NCBI GenBank assembly: GCA_003158365.1
Contig: PMIW01000049.1
Location: 1-27,611 of the forward strand
Length of the DNA: 27,611 bases
From: Ignavibacteriota bacterium
GTDB taxonomy: Bacteria; Bacteroidota; Ignavibacteria; Tepidaquicellales; Tepidaquicellaceae
Reading direction: 5' to 3'
The number at the start of each line of letters is the position of its first letter. The first letter of the stretch is position 1. The position numbers were made by a program, and so were the translations under genes. Below are positions 6,864 through 16,047 of the stretch, piece after piece. The notes under the pieces are model-generated. The model ran no database searches. It saw nothing but the letters and a program-made list of their open reading frames with translations, and had not been told where the DNA came from.

Positions 6864-7841
6864 TTAATTTAAGTGAGCGAATTCTTTATCAAGATAATTT
6901 GATATATAGTCCGTGACAGCATCATTAATACTTGTAATATTTTTCGAGTATCCCGCTTTTCTTATTTTCGATATATCAGCCTGTGTAAAATTCTGGTATT
7001 TATTTTTAAGCACGTCTGGCATATCAAAATATTCAATATTTTCTACTAACCCTAAAGCCGGGAATATAGGTTTTACGAGGCTGTTGAATGAATTTGCAGT
7101 TCCGGTTCCAACATTATAAATTCCGTTTACTGTTTTATTTTCTCCGAAAAATATTGTCATATCCACCGCATCTTTAACATATATAAAATCCCTTTTTTGT
7201 TCACCGTCACCCATTCCTTTTGCCGTAGATTTAAATAATCTCGATTTTCCCGTTTCCTTAATTTGTTCAAAACATTTATTAACAACACTTCGCATATCCT
7301 TTTTATGATATTCATTTGGTCCATAAACATTGAAATATTTGATACCTGCAACTTTACCGATAAAACCGTTATTCTTAATCCATAAATCGAAGAGATGTTT
7401 CGAATAACCGTATCCGTTTAACGGCCTTAGTGTTTCAAGTTTTGATTCATCATCCAGATACCCTTTACTGCCGTCTCCGTAAGTAGCGGCAGAGGAAGCA
7501 TAAATAAACCTGATATTATTCTCCACAGCATTTCCGCACAAAAACTTACTGTACTCATAATTGTTGTGAAGCAGATAATTGAAGTCCTGCATTGTAGTCG
7601 AACTGCAAGCACCGAGATGATAAACCGTTTCGATTTTGTTGTTTTTGAAAAACCCATCGTGCACCATACCGCCGAAATATTCCCTGTCAAATACATCAAT
7701 AAACTTAAGCGGAATCAGATTCTTATACTTTTCATTTTCTCCGAAATGGTCAACAACAATTATATCTGTTCTTCCAAGCTGGTTTAATCTCCAGATTAAA
7801 GCACTACCAATAAAACCCGAACCACCGGTAACTACTATCAT
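6864..7841 (-). CDS. hldD: ADP-L-glycero-D-manno-heptose 6-epimerase
   Basis: The 325-residue cytoplasmic enzyme of the extended short-chain dehydrogenase family epimerises ADP-D-glycero-D-manno-heptose to the L,D form used in lipopolysaccharide inner core. The N-terminal Rossmann motif is VTGGSGFIGSALIWRL (4-19). VDHFG follows strand 2. YHLGACSSTT and ASSAATYGDG mark the active-site region, and YGYSKHLFD holds the catalytic Tyr and Lys. NVYGPNEYHKKDMRSVV and GDGEQKRDFIYVKD are typical of HldD/RfaD. Length is close to the usual ~310. It lies between the Nudix gene (31-base gap) and the deiminase gene (27-base gap), so it is probably cotranscribed. It implies a heptose-containing outer membrane. 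Confidence 0.93.
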   Translation of the reverse strand: MIVVTGGSGFIGSALIWRLNQLGRTDIIVVDHFGENEKYKNLIPLKFIDVFDREYFGGMVHDGFFKNNKIETVYHLGACSSTTMQDFNYLLHNNYEYSKFLCGNAVENNIRFIYASSAATYGDGSKGYLDDESKLETLRPLNGYGYSKHLFDLWIKNNGFIGKVAGIKYFNVYGPNEYHKKDMRSVVNKCFEQIKETGKSRLFKSTAKGMGDGEQKRDFIYVKDAVDMTIFFGENKTVNGIYNVGTGTANSFNSLVKPIFPALGLVENIEYFDMPDVLKNKYQNFTQADISKIRKAGYSKNITSINDAVTDYISNYLDKEFAHLN

Positions 7842-7872
7842 AAATGTTAAATGTTAAATTATAAATGTTAAA

Positions 7873-8340
7873 TTAAAAACTTAAAGATATTTCTATCATT
7901 GTATTTTCTACTTTACCTGTTAACAAATCATCAATAATTTTCAGATTTTCTTTTTGGGAATACCAGTGAATTCTCTCGTATGCACTTTTAAAATCAAGCC
8001 ATTCAAAATGCGTATGTTCTTCAGATAAAATAACATCTTCATCTTTTACATTAATTACAAATACGGGAATTAAGTAAATATTATCATTGTGCGGAGTATA
8101 AAACTCGTTAATTTTCGGTGCTACATAACATTTCACAGGTTTCAGTCCTGTTTCTTCCGTAACTTCCCTTAACGCCGTGTTATAAGCTTTTTCCTCTTCC
8201 TCGATTTTACCCGTAACTATCTGCCAGATTCCCGGATACGGCTGTTTCTCAGGGCTTCTTTTCAGAAGTAAATACTTAATTACATCATCGAATTTTTTGT
8301 AAACATAGCACTCAATATATCTTGAAACTATATCAGCCAA
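7873..8340 (-). CDS. Nudix hydrolase
   Basis: The 155-residue cytoplasmic protein has a complete Nudix box, GKIEEEEKAYNTALREVTEETGL split over about residues 64-86, with the G-x5-E-x7-REVTEETGL pattern that binds catalytic divalent metal. It should split a nucleoside diphosphate linked to another group. KRSPEKQPYPGIWQIVTG before the box and FEWLDFKSAYERIHW after it resemble NudB-type dihydroneopterin-triphosphate or dNTP pyrophosphatases, but the substrate cannot be told from sequence alone. It sits between polA (84-base gap) and hldD (31-base gap) on the same strand; a nucleotide-sanitising role beside polA would make sense but is inference. Confidence 0.87.
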   Translation of the reverse strand: MADIVSRYIECYVYKKFDDVIKYLLLKRSPEKQPYPGIWQIVTGKIEEEEKAYNTALREVTEETGLKPVKCYVAPKINEFYTPHNDNIYLIPVFVINVKDEDVILSEEHTHFEWLDFKSAYERIHWYSQKENLKIIDDLLTGKVENTMIEISLSF

Positions 8341-8424
8341 TTTTTAATATAAAATATTAAATATAAAAACTTATTAACAGAACTTCCTACTATTGTTTCT
8401 TTACTAATTATTAATTACTATTTG

Positions 8425-11349
8425 TTAGTGTGCTTCAAACCAGCTTTTACCTTCGCCTACTTCCACTTCAACAGGTACATTTAACTTAATGGCATTTTTC
8501 ATATTTCTGATTACGCACTTTTTCACATCTTCAAATTCGCTTTTTTTCACTTCAAAAACAAGTTCATCGTGCACCTGCAAAAGCATTTTTGATTCGTATT
8601 TATTTTTCCTGAAGTCCTCAAAAATATTTATCATTGCAATTTTAATCATGTCTGCGGCAGTCCCCTGTATAGGCATATTGATAGCAGCTCTTTCGTCTTC
8701 TGCCCTGACAGTCGGATTCTGATTATTAATCTGGGCTAAATATCTTCTTCTGCCCATTAAAGTCTGTACGAATCCGTTTTGTTTTGCAAATTTCTTTGTC
8801 TTTTCCATATATTCTCTCACTCTCGGAAATTCAGTGAAATATCTGTCGATGATATCCCTTGCCTCGGAATTCCTTATTTCGAGCCTGCTTGCAAGTCCGA
8901 ATGCACCGATACCGTAAATGATACCGAAATTTACTTCCTTTGCCTTCCTTCTCATTCCCGCTGTAACATCTTTTTTATTCTCAATAACGAACACCTTCAT
9001 TGCTGTTTCGGTATGAATATCCCTTCCCTTTTTAAATGCATTTATAAAATTTTCATCTTCGGAAACATGCGCCATAATCCTCAGCTCTATCTGAGAATAG
9101 TCAGCAGACATTATTATATAAGAATCATTTCTCGGTACAAATGCTTTCCTTAAGCTTCTGCCGACATCTGACCTTATCGGAATATTCTGCAGATTAGGAT
9201 TAACGCTTGAAAGTCTTCCCGTTGCAGTCAATATCTGGTTAAAGGAAGTATGTACGCGTTTTGTTTCCGGATTAATTGCAGCAAGCAAACCTTCGATGTA
9301 AGTGGATTTTAATTTAGTCAGCATCCTGTAATCAAGTAAAATCTGCGCTATTTCGTGCTGCGACTTCAAATCCTCGAGCACGTTAACATCAGTAGAAAAT
9401 CCTGTCTTGGTTTTTTTGGATGGAATTAATTTTAATTTTTTAAAAAGTATATTTGCAAGCTGCTGTGTGGAATTAATGTTAAATTTCTCATCTGCAATTT
9501 TATAAATTTTTTCTTCACATTGTTTAACGATTTCAATTATTTCTTTATCGAGAATTTTCAGCATCTTATCGTCAACCCTTATGCCTTCGAGCTCCATTTC
9601 TGCAAGAACCTGCACGAGAGGAAATTCTATTTCCGTACAAAGTTTATACAGATTTATTTTCTGAAGTTCGTATTTCAGCTTGTGGAATAACTGCAATGTT
9701 ATATCGGCATCCTCCGCGGCATATTCGCTGACAACCGATATATCCACATCTGACATCGATTTCTGGTCTTTTCCCTTACCTATCAATTCCTCGATATGAA
9801 CGGGTGTATAATTTAAATATTTTTCGGACACGGCATCCATATTATGATATTCACCCATTCCCGGAGAAAGAATATAAGATGCAATCATCGAATCAAAGAA
9901 AATATTTTCGATTTCAATTCCGTATCTCTTCATTACCATGTAATCGAATTTAATATTATGCCCGACCTTCCTGATTTTGTTATTTTCGAGTATCGGTTTT
10001 AAATGTTTTATTGCAAATTCTATATCGACTCCGAATTTTTCCTTTGGTTTGTTTTCACTCTGACTGAACAAGCCCCCGTCTCCTGATTTCTTCTGCTTAA
10101 ACTCGCCGAATATTGGGACATAGATTGCCTCTTTTTCCTGGTAAGCAAATGACATTCCGACTAATTTATCCGTGAATATATCAAGCCCTGTTGTTTCCGT
10201 ATCGAAGCAAATCAGTTCTTCTTCGGATAATTTTTTCATCAATCTTACATATTCATCATTGTTCTTTATAGAAAAGTATTTATGCTTTACATCCTTTATA
10301 GTAAGTAATTTCACAGCTTTTTCAGGTATATCTACTTTTATATCATCGAGCTTCATACCTTTTATCGTAATCTTCATATCATCGGAAGCTTCTTCCTGTT
10401 CAAGCTCAGCAGGGATTAATGCATCACTCTCTTTATCTATATGCTCGGGAATCGGGTCGTGTTTTACAGCAGAAAACTTTTTAATAAAAGATTTAAACTC
10501 AAGTTCTTCGAGCAATGCAATTAATTCCTGAAATTTAAATTCTTTTTTATTCAGCTGGTGAAAATTTATTTTCAAAGGAACATCTGTTTTTATTGTAACA
10601 AGATGTTTTGCAAGAAAAGCATCCTTTTTATACGTTAAAAGATTTTCCTTTAATTTTACCTTTGTGACTTTTTCTATATTCTTGTATATATTCTCGATTG
10701 AGCCGAATTCCTGAATAAGAGCAGTTGCTGTTTTTTCACCCACACCCTTTACACCGGGAATATTGTCCGAGGCATCTCCCATTAATCCTAAAACATCTAT
10801 TACTTTATCGGGTGTAACACCGAATTTATTCTTCACACCTTCCACTCCGACTATCTCGAAATCGGAATATTTATTTCCAGAGATATTTCTCGAAGGTTTA
10901 TACATAAATGTCTTATCCGAAATTAGCTGCATGTAGTCTTTATCCGGAGTGACCATATAACTTATTACTTTTTCTTTTTCTGCCTGTTTAACAAGCGTGC
11001 CTATTATATCATCCGCTTCATACCCTGCAAATTCTATCATCGGAATGTTCATTGCCCTTACGACTTCCTTTACCTTGTTGATTTGCCACGGCATATCGGT
11101 GGGGATTTCGTCGCGCTGAGCTTTATATAATGGATATTCTTTATGCCTGAAAGTAGGAGCTTCGGTATCGCAGCATACTGCAATATGGTCGGGTTTTTCT
11201 TCTTCGAGAATTTTAACGATGGAATTTAAAAATCCATATACGGCAGATGTGTTTTTACCCGCCTTGTTGGTTAATGGACGCGATATCAGCGCAAAATATG
11301 CGCGATATATTGTCGCCATTGCATCTATTAAAAACAGCTTTTCAGACAT
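8425..11349 (-). CDS. polA: DNA polymerase I
   Basis: The 974-residue protein has all three domains. The 5' nuclease (about 1-292) shows FLIDAMATIYRAYFA, GYEADDIIGTL, VTPDKDYMQL and GLMGDASDNIPGVKGVGEKTA. A charged linker of about 50 residues follows. The 3'-5' exonuclease (about 355-560) keeps Asp383 and Glu385 in CFDTETTGLD, HNIKFDYMVM, and YAAEDAD, so proofreading should be active. The polymerase domain has motif A (MSADYSQIELRIMAH), motif B (RRKAKEVNFGIIYGIGAFGL) and motif C (LLQVHDELVFEV). It works in Okazaki-fragment processing and repair. It is slightly longer than the E. coli enzyme (928 residues), mainly by the linker. The gene is divergent from the DUF5690 gene across 215 bases, and probably leads the polA-Nudix-hldD-deiminase run. 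Confidence 0.97.
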   Translation of the reverse strand: MSEKLFLIDAMATIYRAYFALISRPLTNKAGKNTSAVYGFLNSIVKILEEEKPDHIAVCCDTEAPTFRHKEYPLYKAQRDEIPTDMPWQINKVKEVVRAMNIPMIEFAGYEADDIIGTLVKQAEKEKVISYMVTPDKDYMQLISDKTFMYKPSRNISGNKYSDFEIVGVEGVKNKFGVTPDKVIDVLGLMGDASDNIPGVKGVGEKTATALIQEFGSIENIYKNIEKVTKVKLKENLLTYKKDAFLAKHLVTIKTDVPLKINFHQLNKKEFKFQELIALLEELEFKSFIKKFSAVKHDPIPEHIDKESDALIPAELEQEEASDDMKITIKGMKLDDIKVDIPEKAVKLLTIKDVKHKYFSIKNNDEYVRLMKKLSEEELICFDTETTGLDIFTDKLVGMSFAYQEKEAIYVPIFGEFKQKKSGDGGLFSQSENKPKEKFGVDIEFAIKHLKPILENNKIRKVGHNIKFDYMVMKRYGIEIENIFFDSMIASYILSPGMGEYHNMDAVSEKYLNYTPVHIEELIGKGKDQKSMSDVDISVVSEYAAEDADITLQLFHKLKYELQKINLYKLCTEIEFPLVQVLAEMELEGIRVDDKMLKILDKEIIEIVKQCEEKIYKIADEKFNINSTQQLANILFKKLKLIPSKKTKTGFSTDVNVLEDLKSQHEIAQILLDYRMLTKLKSTYIEGLLAAINPETKRVHTSFNQILTATGRLSSVNPNLQNIPIRSDVGRSLRKAFVPRNDSYIIMSADYSQIELRIMAHVSEDENFINAFKKGRDIHTETAMKVFVIENKKDVTAGMRRKAKEVNFGIIYGIGAFGLASRLEIRNSEARDIIDRYFTEFPRVREYMEKTKKFAKQNGFVQTLMGRRRYLAQINNQNPTVRAEDERAAINMPIQGTAADMIKIAMINIFEDFRKNKYESKMLLQVHDELVFEVKKSEFEDVKKCVIRNMKNAIKLNVPVEVEVGEGKSWFEAH

Positions 11350-11564
11350 AAAATTATTTTGTACTCACTCTTAAAAAAAATAAATTCCTTTAATTATTAC
11401 AATATAAAAATTTAAATATCATATTTATATTCAATTAGGCCTCATCCCGACCTATAAATATTAACAAAATTTATTCATTTTTGTTTTATTTTTCAGCAAT
11501 TTAATTATTACAAAAACATCGGACTTTCTTTAGTTATTAAAAAATAATAATTTGAGTTATTGTT

Positions 11565-12860
11565 ATGAAGATAAATCTCAATAAAAAATTATCTGCCAAA
11601 AACAGTTTTGTATTTACGGCGTATGCTGTAATAGCTGCATTCGGTACTTATTCCTGCATGATAGGATTCAGAAGACCTTTTACAGTCGGGTTATTCGAAG
11701 GACTGAGTGTATTTGGTATAGATTATAAAATTGCACTGGTAATCAGCCATTTGCTTGGATATATACTCGTTAAATTTTTAGGGATTAAATTCATATCAGA
11801 AATGCCCCGAAGCAAAAGAGCTTTTATGCTTATATTAATGATACTCATTGCAGAAATTTCTCTTGTTATTTTTGCATATACGCCAATTCCCTACAATCTG
11901 ATATTTATGTTTACGAACGGAATGCCTCTCGGAATGATTTGGGGACTTGTATTCAGCTACCTGGAAGGAAGAAGATTTACTGAAGTTCTTGGTGCGGGTC
12001 TAAGCGCAGCATTTATAATTACATCGGGTTTTGCAAAAACACTAGGAAAAATTGTAATGCTCGACTGGGGATTCAGTGAATTCTCGATGCCGTTTGTAAC
12101 AGGATCATTATTTATTCTCCCTTACATTTTTTTTGTATGGATGCTGAACCGGATTCCTGACCCGAATAAAGAAGATGAATCACTCAGGACTAAAAGAATC
12201 CAAATGTTTGCAAAAGACAGGGTTGCTTTCTTTAGAAAATTTGCATTCGGTTTAATCGTGCTGACGCTGATTTACATGATGTTCAATGCATACAAGGATT
12301 TCAGGGATAATTTCGCAGCAGATATCTGGAAAGAGCTCGGCTATGGCAATCAATCGGGTATGTTCACTTCCACTGAAGCTTATGTAACAATAGGCGTGCT
12401 CGGTTCGCTTTCTTTGATAATGCTCATAAAAAATAATTTCAAAGCCCTTCTGGTTAATCACCTTGCAGTTCTTGCAGGAGTTCTGATAATAGGGTTAAGC
12501 ACATTTCTTTTTGAAGGGAAAATTATTTCTCCTTATTTCTGGATACTTCTGACAGGATTCGGAGCGTTTCTGGGATACGTGCCTTTTAATGCAATTCTCT
12601 TCGATAGATTAATCGCAACTTTTAAATATGAAAGCAATTCAGGATTCCTGATTTACTTCGCGGATTCATTTGCATACCTGACAAGCATAGGAGTTATGTT
12701 ATTCAAGAACTTTGGAGTCCCAAAGCAAAGCAGCATGAGTTATTTTATAAACGCAGGATATGTGATAATGTTTACAGGAATAGTATTAATTTCAATTTCT
12801 ATTTTTTACTATTATAATAAATATAAAAAACTAAATATTACCGAAAATGAACATCAGTGA
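11565..12860 (+). CDS. DUF5690 family multi-spanning membrane protein
   Basis: The 431-residue protein has about twelve hydrophobic segments and resembles the DUF5690 family, whose layout is like that of major-facilitator transporters. Visible landmarks are SFVFTAYAVIAAFGTYSCMI (helix 1), GFRRPFTVGLFEG, the charged loop SEMPRSKRA, NGMPLGMIWGLVFSYLEGRR, the loop WMLNRIPDPNKEDE, and GYVPFNAILFDRLIATF. Location is the inner membrane. The substrate is not known for the family. The next gene starts inside its 3' end (14-base overlap), which points to translational coupling. I call it transporter-like from topology only. Confidence 0.8.
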   Translation: MKINLNKKLSAKNSFVFTAYAVIAAFGTYSCMIGFRRPFTVGLFEGLSVFGIDYKIALVISHLLGYILVKFLGIKFISEMPRSKRAFMLILMILIAEISLVIFAYTPIPYNLIFMFTNGMPLGMIWGLVFSYLEGRRFTEVLGAGLSAAFIITSGFAKTLGKIVMLDWGFSEFSMPFVTGSLFILPYIFFVWMLNRIPDPNKEDESLRTKRIQMFAKDRVAFFRKFAFGLIVLTLIYMMFNAYKDFRDNFAADIWKELGYGNQSGMFTSTEAYVTIGVLGSLSLIMLIKNNFKALLVNHLAVLAGVLIIGLSTFLFEGKIISPYFWILLTGFGAFLGYVPFNAILFDRLIATFKYESNSGFLIYFADSFAYLTSIGVMLFKNFGVPKQSSMSYFINAGYVIMFTGIVLISISIFYYYNKYKKLNITENEHQ

Positions 12861-13260
12861 ATTTTCTATTTTAACAGGAGGGATATTATCCTTTGCAATG
12901 TTAATTTTTCATATGAAATTTTATGATTTATTCGGCTGGAAAACGGAATTCGAAAAAATGCAATTGAAAAATCGCAATATATTTTATACAATTCATATCG
13001 CCCTGATATTATTTTTTGTAATCTTCAGCACTATTTCAATTGTATATTATAAAGAGCTGGCAGTCTGCACCGGACCGGCTTTTGGGATAACTCTGCTATA
13101 TTCGCTTTTCTGGTTATGGAGGACTATATGGCAGATTTTTTATTTCAAATATCCCGAAGAGATTAAGTCCAAACCGGCTTTGCATTACATTGTAATTCTG
13201 ATTTTTTCTCTGCTTTTGATTTCGTATGCAATTCCCGTAATTTTGGAAATCGGAACATAA
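12847..13260 (+). CDS. Small four-helix membrane protein of unknown function
   Basis: The 137-residue protein has four hydrophobic segments at about 7-25, 45-66, 76-96 and 112-134, with no signal peptide. The loops are short and basic (GWKTEFEKMQLKNRN, YFKYPEEIKSK). It overlaps the DUF5690 gene by 14 bases and is followed directly by a hairpin, so the two make a two-gene unit. The aromatic-rich run SLFWLWRTIWQIFYFKYP may be an interfacial helix. I do not recognise a characterised family. A small partner subunit or a stand-alone membrane protein are both possible. Confidence 0.75.
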   Translation: MNISEFSILTGGILSFAMLIFHMKFYDLFGWKTEFEKMQLKNRNIFYTIHIALILFFVIFSTISIVYYKELAVCTGPAFGITLLYSLFWLWRTIWQIFYFKYPEEIKSKPALHYIVILIFSLLLISYAIPVILEIGT

Positions 13261-13287
13261 AAAAAAGCCCCGATTTAATCGGGGCTT
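13261..13287 (-). terminator. Intrinsic terminator between convergent genes
   Basis: AAGCCCCGATT (13265-13275) and AATCGGGGCTT (13277-13287) are perfect inverse complements. On the minus strand the stem runs into eight T residues, so it is a strong terminator for the lipoprotein gene. It begins right after the stop of the plus-strand membrane-protein gene and may protect that mRNA end as well. Confidence 0.9.
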
Positions 13288-13320
13288 CAGACATGTTATC
13301 GTATTTAATCCTGTCTTTCC

Positions 13321-14976
13321 TTATTTTCTGTTCACATTTTTTTGCTGAGTATTGACTTCGGGGGTCTTATTTACTTTAGAAGTTTCTGATACTCTCGGAC
13401 TTTCTTTTACTTTAGGTGTTTCAATTACTCTTGGACTTTCTTTTACTTTAGGTGTTTCGGTAACTCTGGGCGTTTCTTTTACTTTATATGTACTCTCGGT
13501 TCTTGTACTACTATAAGTATTATTCGAATTTGAATTAACATTGCTATTCCTGTTTATCTGCTGTGTTTCAGTTGTCTTTTTCGGAGTTTCCTTTACAGTC
13601 GTCTTGTTTTCGTAAGTATTACTTTTATTAGTATTTACCGTACTGTTATTCTGTTTGTTAACAGGAGTTGCTGTTACTTTAGTATTTTCCTTTGTCTTTT
13701 TTTCAATTGAGTTGTTATTAGTCGTGTTTACCGTATTATTCTGTTTTTTAACCGGAACCGTATTTTCATTAACATTACCCTTGGTCTCTGTGACCTTTTT
13801 CTGAGTTTCTTTTTTAGTATTATTCGGTACTGTTAATACATTTGCATTCTTTTTATTCACGCTGTTTTTCTTTGTTTCCTTTTGTAAAGTACTATTTACC
13901 ACATTAGTATTATTTTGCTTTGTCTTGGTTATCTTTACTGATGAATTATTATTGTTATCTGATTTCTTATTCGTTAAGACCTGATTAATCGAATTTTGTT
14001 CATCAGTTTTTTTCTTGTTAATTTCATTGTTCTTTAAATTTACATCCGGACCTTCGTTAAATAATCTCTTGCCATCCTGTTTTAAAGTAACAGATAAAGT
14101 CGAATTCTTAATAATATCGTTCTTCTTAGTATTTGGAACTATCGTCGAAGAGTTAACTGTCTTCGTGAAATCCTCTTTCTTTACAATTACCCATCCGCTT
14201 TGCGGACCGTGCGGCATTACAGGAGATATGACACCTCTTTTTTGTATATGGACTCTTGGAGAAATCGGATGCCATCCCTCATAGTTTCTGTGGTGACCCC
14301 ATTCTACCCAGGCCGGTGCCCATCTGCGTCCGGGTGACCACACCCATCCGTATCTGTGCGAATACCACCATCTACCGTAGTGATATGTAGCCCATCCCCA
14401 TCTGTAATTAGATTTCCAGTACCAGCCGTAACTTGACCAGACCCATCTTCCGTTTGTGTAAGGATTCCATCCTGCACTTACGTATTCTGAATTAGGCACC
14501 CAGATTGTACTCGGAAAAATATCTTCATCTACATTTGCCAGTTCAAGTGAAGTATTATTATCCGGGTCGATTTCTTCCTGTGTGACATTTATAAAGCTTC
14601 CGTCGTTGGAGAGCGAGCTTTCAAAAGTCTCTATATTATCCACTTCTCCGTCCGAATTCGGGTTATCATTCAGTATTTCTTCATCCCCGTTATTTGAATT
14701 GTCACCAACGGTTTCCATATAAGGATAGTTCAAATTATCTTCTGAATTATTATTAATGTACTCTGAGTTTCCATTATTCATACCCTGTGCATTGTAATCT
14801 GCGTTATCGTTAAGTATTTGTTCATCACTATTATCGGAATAATTTGAATCGGAGGTAATTAATACCCTTCCTACCGTACCTGTTTCTGCTGCCTTTTTAT
14901 TTGTGATGTTGCATCCGCTGAATGCAACAAGGAAAATTACAGTAAGCAACACGCTAAAAAGAATTCTTGTTTTCAT
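13321..14976 (-). CDS. Lipoprotein with YXWGXW (DUF6600-like) domain and repetitive Asn/Lys/Thr tail
   Basis: The frame is open from 15078, but I start it at the internal ATG at 14976: there the product begins MKTRILFSVLLTVIFLVAF and then S-G-C, a lipoprotein signal with Cys22, and a purine-rich AAGGGAAA lies upstream. The longer form would bury this signal behind 34 polar residues. The 551-residue product has an acidic Asn-rich stretch with two ILNDN motifs. A dense Trp/Tyr/Gly region follows (GWNPYTNGRWVWSSYGWYW, RWGWATYHYGRWWYSHRYGW, PGRRWAPAWVEW), typical of DUF6600/YXWGXW proteins. The last ~250 residues are low-complexity Asn/Lys/Thr with 12-residue repeats. It should be anchored in an outer or inner membrane leaflet. 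Function is unknown. Confidence 0.8.
   Translation of the reverse strand: MKTRILFSVLLTVIFLVAFSGCNITNKKAAETGTVGRVLITSDSNYSDNSDEQILNDNADYNAQGMNNGNSEYINNNSEDNLNYPYMETVGDNSNNGDEEILNDNPNSDGEVDNIETFESSLSNDGSFINVTQEEIDPDNNTSLELANVDEDIFPSTIWVPNSEYVSAGWNPYTNGRWVWSSYGWYWKSNYRWGWATYHYGRWWYSHRYGWVWSPGRRWAPAWVEWGHHRNYEGWHPISPRVHIQKRGVISPVMPHGPQSGWVIVKKEDFTKTVNSSTIVPNTKKNDIIKNSTLSVTLKQDGKRLFNEGPDVNLKNNEINKKKTDEQNSINQVLTNKKSDNNNNSSVKITKTKQNNTNVVNSTLQKETKKNSVNKKNANVLTVPNNTKKETQKKVTETKGNVNENTVPVKKQNNTVNTTNNNSIEKKTKENTKVTATPVNKQNNSTVNTNKSNTYENKTTVKETPKKTTETQQINRNSNVNSNSNNTYSSTRTESTYKVKETPRVTETPKVKESPRVIETPKVKESPRVSETSKVNKTPEVNTQQKNVNRK
13370..13498. repeat. 36-base tandem repeat inside the lipoprotein gene
   Basis: Three 36-base units (13391-13426, 13427-13462, 13463-13498) and a partial fourth encode the 12-residue repeat ETPKVKESPRV(I/T). 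The first two are nearly identical; the third diverges at its end. The frame is kept. The array may vary in copy number between strains. Confidence 0.75.
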
Positions 14977-15288
14977 TTTAATTTCCCTTATATTAAAGTT
15001 CCTTTTAATTAAATTTGATTTTGATTTTTCTAAATCTTCAGTTTCTGTATTTTTTATTATGTTGTTCATCATCTTCATTTTTACTAATAAGACACGGGGA
15101 AATTAAAAAACCTTCGGGTTGGTATAAATTTTTACCCTCAAGGGGGGTAAAAAATAATTAACGTAATAACTCCATGTAAATGCGGTGTTTAGTGGTTATT
15201 TTATAAGCAGTGAAATTGAGATAAATTTCTTAATTCCTGAAAATAATTCAAAGAAATGAAAATTTAGATGGCTTAATTTTTTCAAATT
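14977..15288. other. 312-base region between the lipoprotein gene and pgl
   Basis: It holds the 34-codon upstream extension of the lipoprotein frame (14977-15078), a small stem with a UUCG-type loop (15109-15120), the palindrome at 15132-15150, and AT-rich DNA up to the pgl stop. I see no terminator with a T run for the pentose-phosphate operon. Confidence 0.6.
15132..15150. promoter_or_regulatory. Palindrome TTACCC-N7-GGGTAA, possible operator of the lipoprotein gene
   Basis: The sequence TTACCCTCAAGGGGGGTAA resembles the two palindromes at the TrmB gene but is two bases shorter overall (6-7-6 against 6-9-6 for the same arms). It lies 54 bases upstream of the long-form ATG at 15078 and 155 bases upstream of the preferred ATG. 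This suggests shared control with the TrmB gene; binding is untested. Confidence 0.5.
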
Positions 15289-16047
15289 TTATGCTTCCGG
15301 ATGTATATTCAGTAATTTCGATGCAGCTTTGCTATCTGCAAACCAGATTATTTCTCCATTTTCAGGTTTAATCAACTGCACAGGATATTTTTCAGGGTCA
15401 TAGGGAACTGTAAGAACAGTTTTAAGAATTTGTGATTTTTTTTCGCCCGTTATAAGAAAAAAAATATTATGTGACTTATTTATTAACGGTGCGGTCATTG
15501 TGATTCGATACGCTTGCAATTTTTCAACAAAAATTTCTTTTACCCAGCGTGATTTTTCGAAAATTACAGAAGTACCGGGAAAAAGAGAAGCTGTGTGACC
15601 ATTTTCTCCAAGCCCAAGCAAAATAATATCAAAAGCAGGCGGATTAATTCCGAAAAAATCCTTTAGCGTCTGCTCATAATTATTTGCTGCATCAGACGGA
15701 GTTAGGTTCACATGTACCGGGAAAATATTGGAAGAAGGTATATCAATTTTTTTTAATAATATTTCTCCGGCCATATGAGCATTGTTTTTTTCATCATCCA
15801 TCGGAACACAGCGTTCATCAGTCCAGAAGACAAACGTGTTTTTCCAGGGAATAATATCCCGATATTGGTTCGCAGATAATAATTTATAGAAACTTTTAGG
15901 TGTATTACCGCCTGAGAGGCATAAGAGAAAACGGCCATTTTCTCTCACAGATTTTTCAGCAATCTCAGCAAGCAGGTTTGCTAAAGTATTATTCATTTCT
16001 TCAACCGACCTGAAAACCCTGATATTATTTTTTCTTTCACTTATCAT
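15289..16047 (-). CDS. pgl: 6-phosphogluconolactonase
   Basis: The 252-residue cytoplasmic enzyme hydrolyses 6-phosphogluconolactone to 6-phosphogluconate, step two of the oxidative pentose-phosphate pathway. It belongs to the glucosamine-6-phosphate isomerase/lactonase fold, with the sugar-phosphate loop LCLSGGNTPKSFYKLLS near the start, FWTDERCVPMDDEKNNAHM, and DIILLGLGENGHTASLFPG. I start at the ATG at 16047, which overlaps the zwf stop by 11 bases (ATGATAAGTGA), rather than the upstream TTG at 16056. It is the last gene of the tkt-rpiB-gnd-zwf-pgl operon. Confidence 0.93.
   Translation of the reverse strand: MISERKNNIRVFRSVEEMNNTLANLLAEIAEKSVRENGRFLLCLSGGNTPKSFYKLLSANQYRDIIPWKNTFVFWTDERCVPMDDEKNNAHMAGEILLKKIDIPSSNIFPVHVNLTPSDAANNYEQTLKDFFGINPPAFDIILLGLGENGHTASLFPGTSVIFEKSRWVKEIFVEKLQAYRITMTAPLINKSHNIFFLITGEKKSQILKTVLTVPYDPEKYPVQLIKPENGEIIWFADSKAASKLLNIHPEA

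Noticed and set aside
10172..10531. Long plus-strand open frame inside polA (119 residues)
   Set aside because: Ser/Phe-rich shadow of the polA linker and exonuclease coding sequence; polA is intact on the other strand.
13391..13498. CRISPR-like array of 36-base repeats
   Set aside because: The units are contiguous without spacers, keep the reading frame and encode a 12-residue protein repeat.
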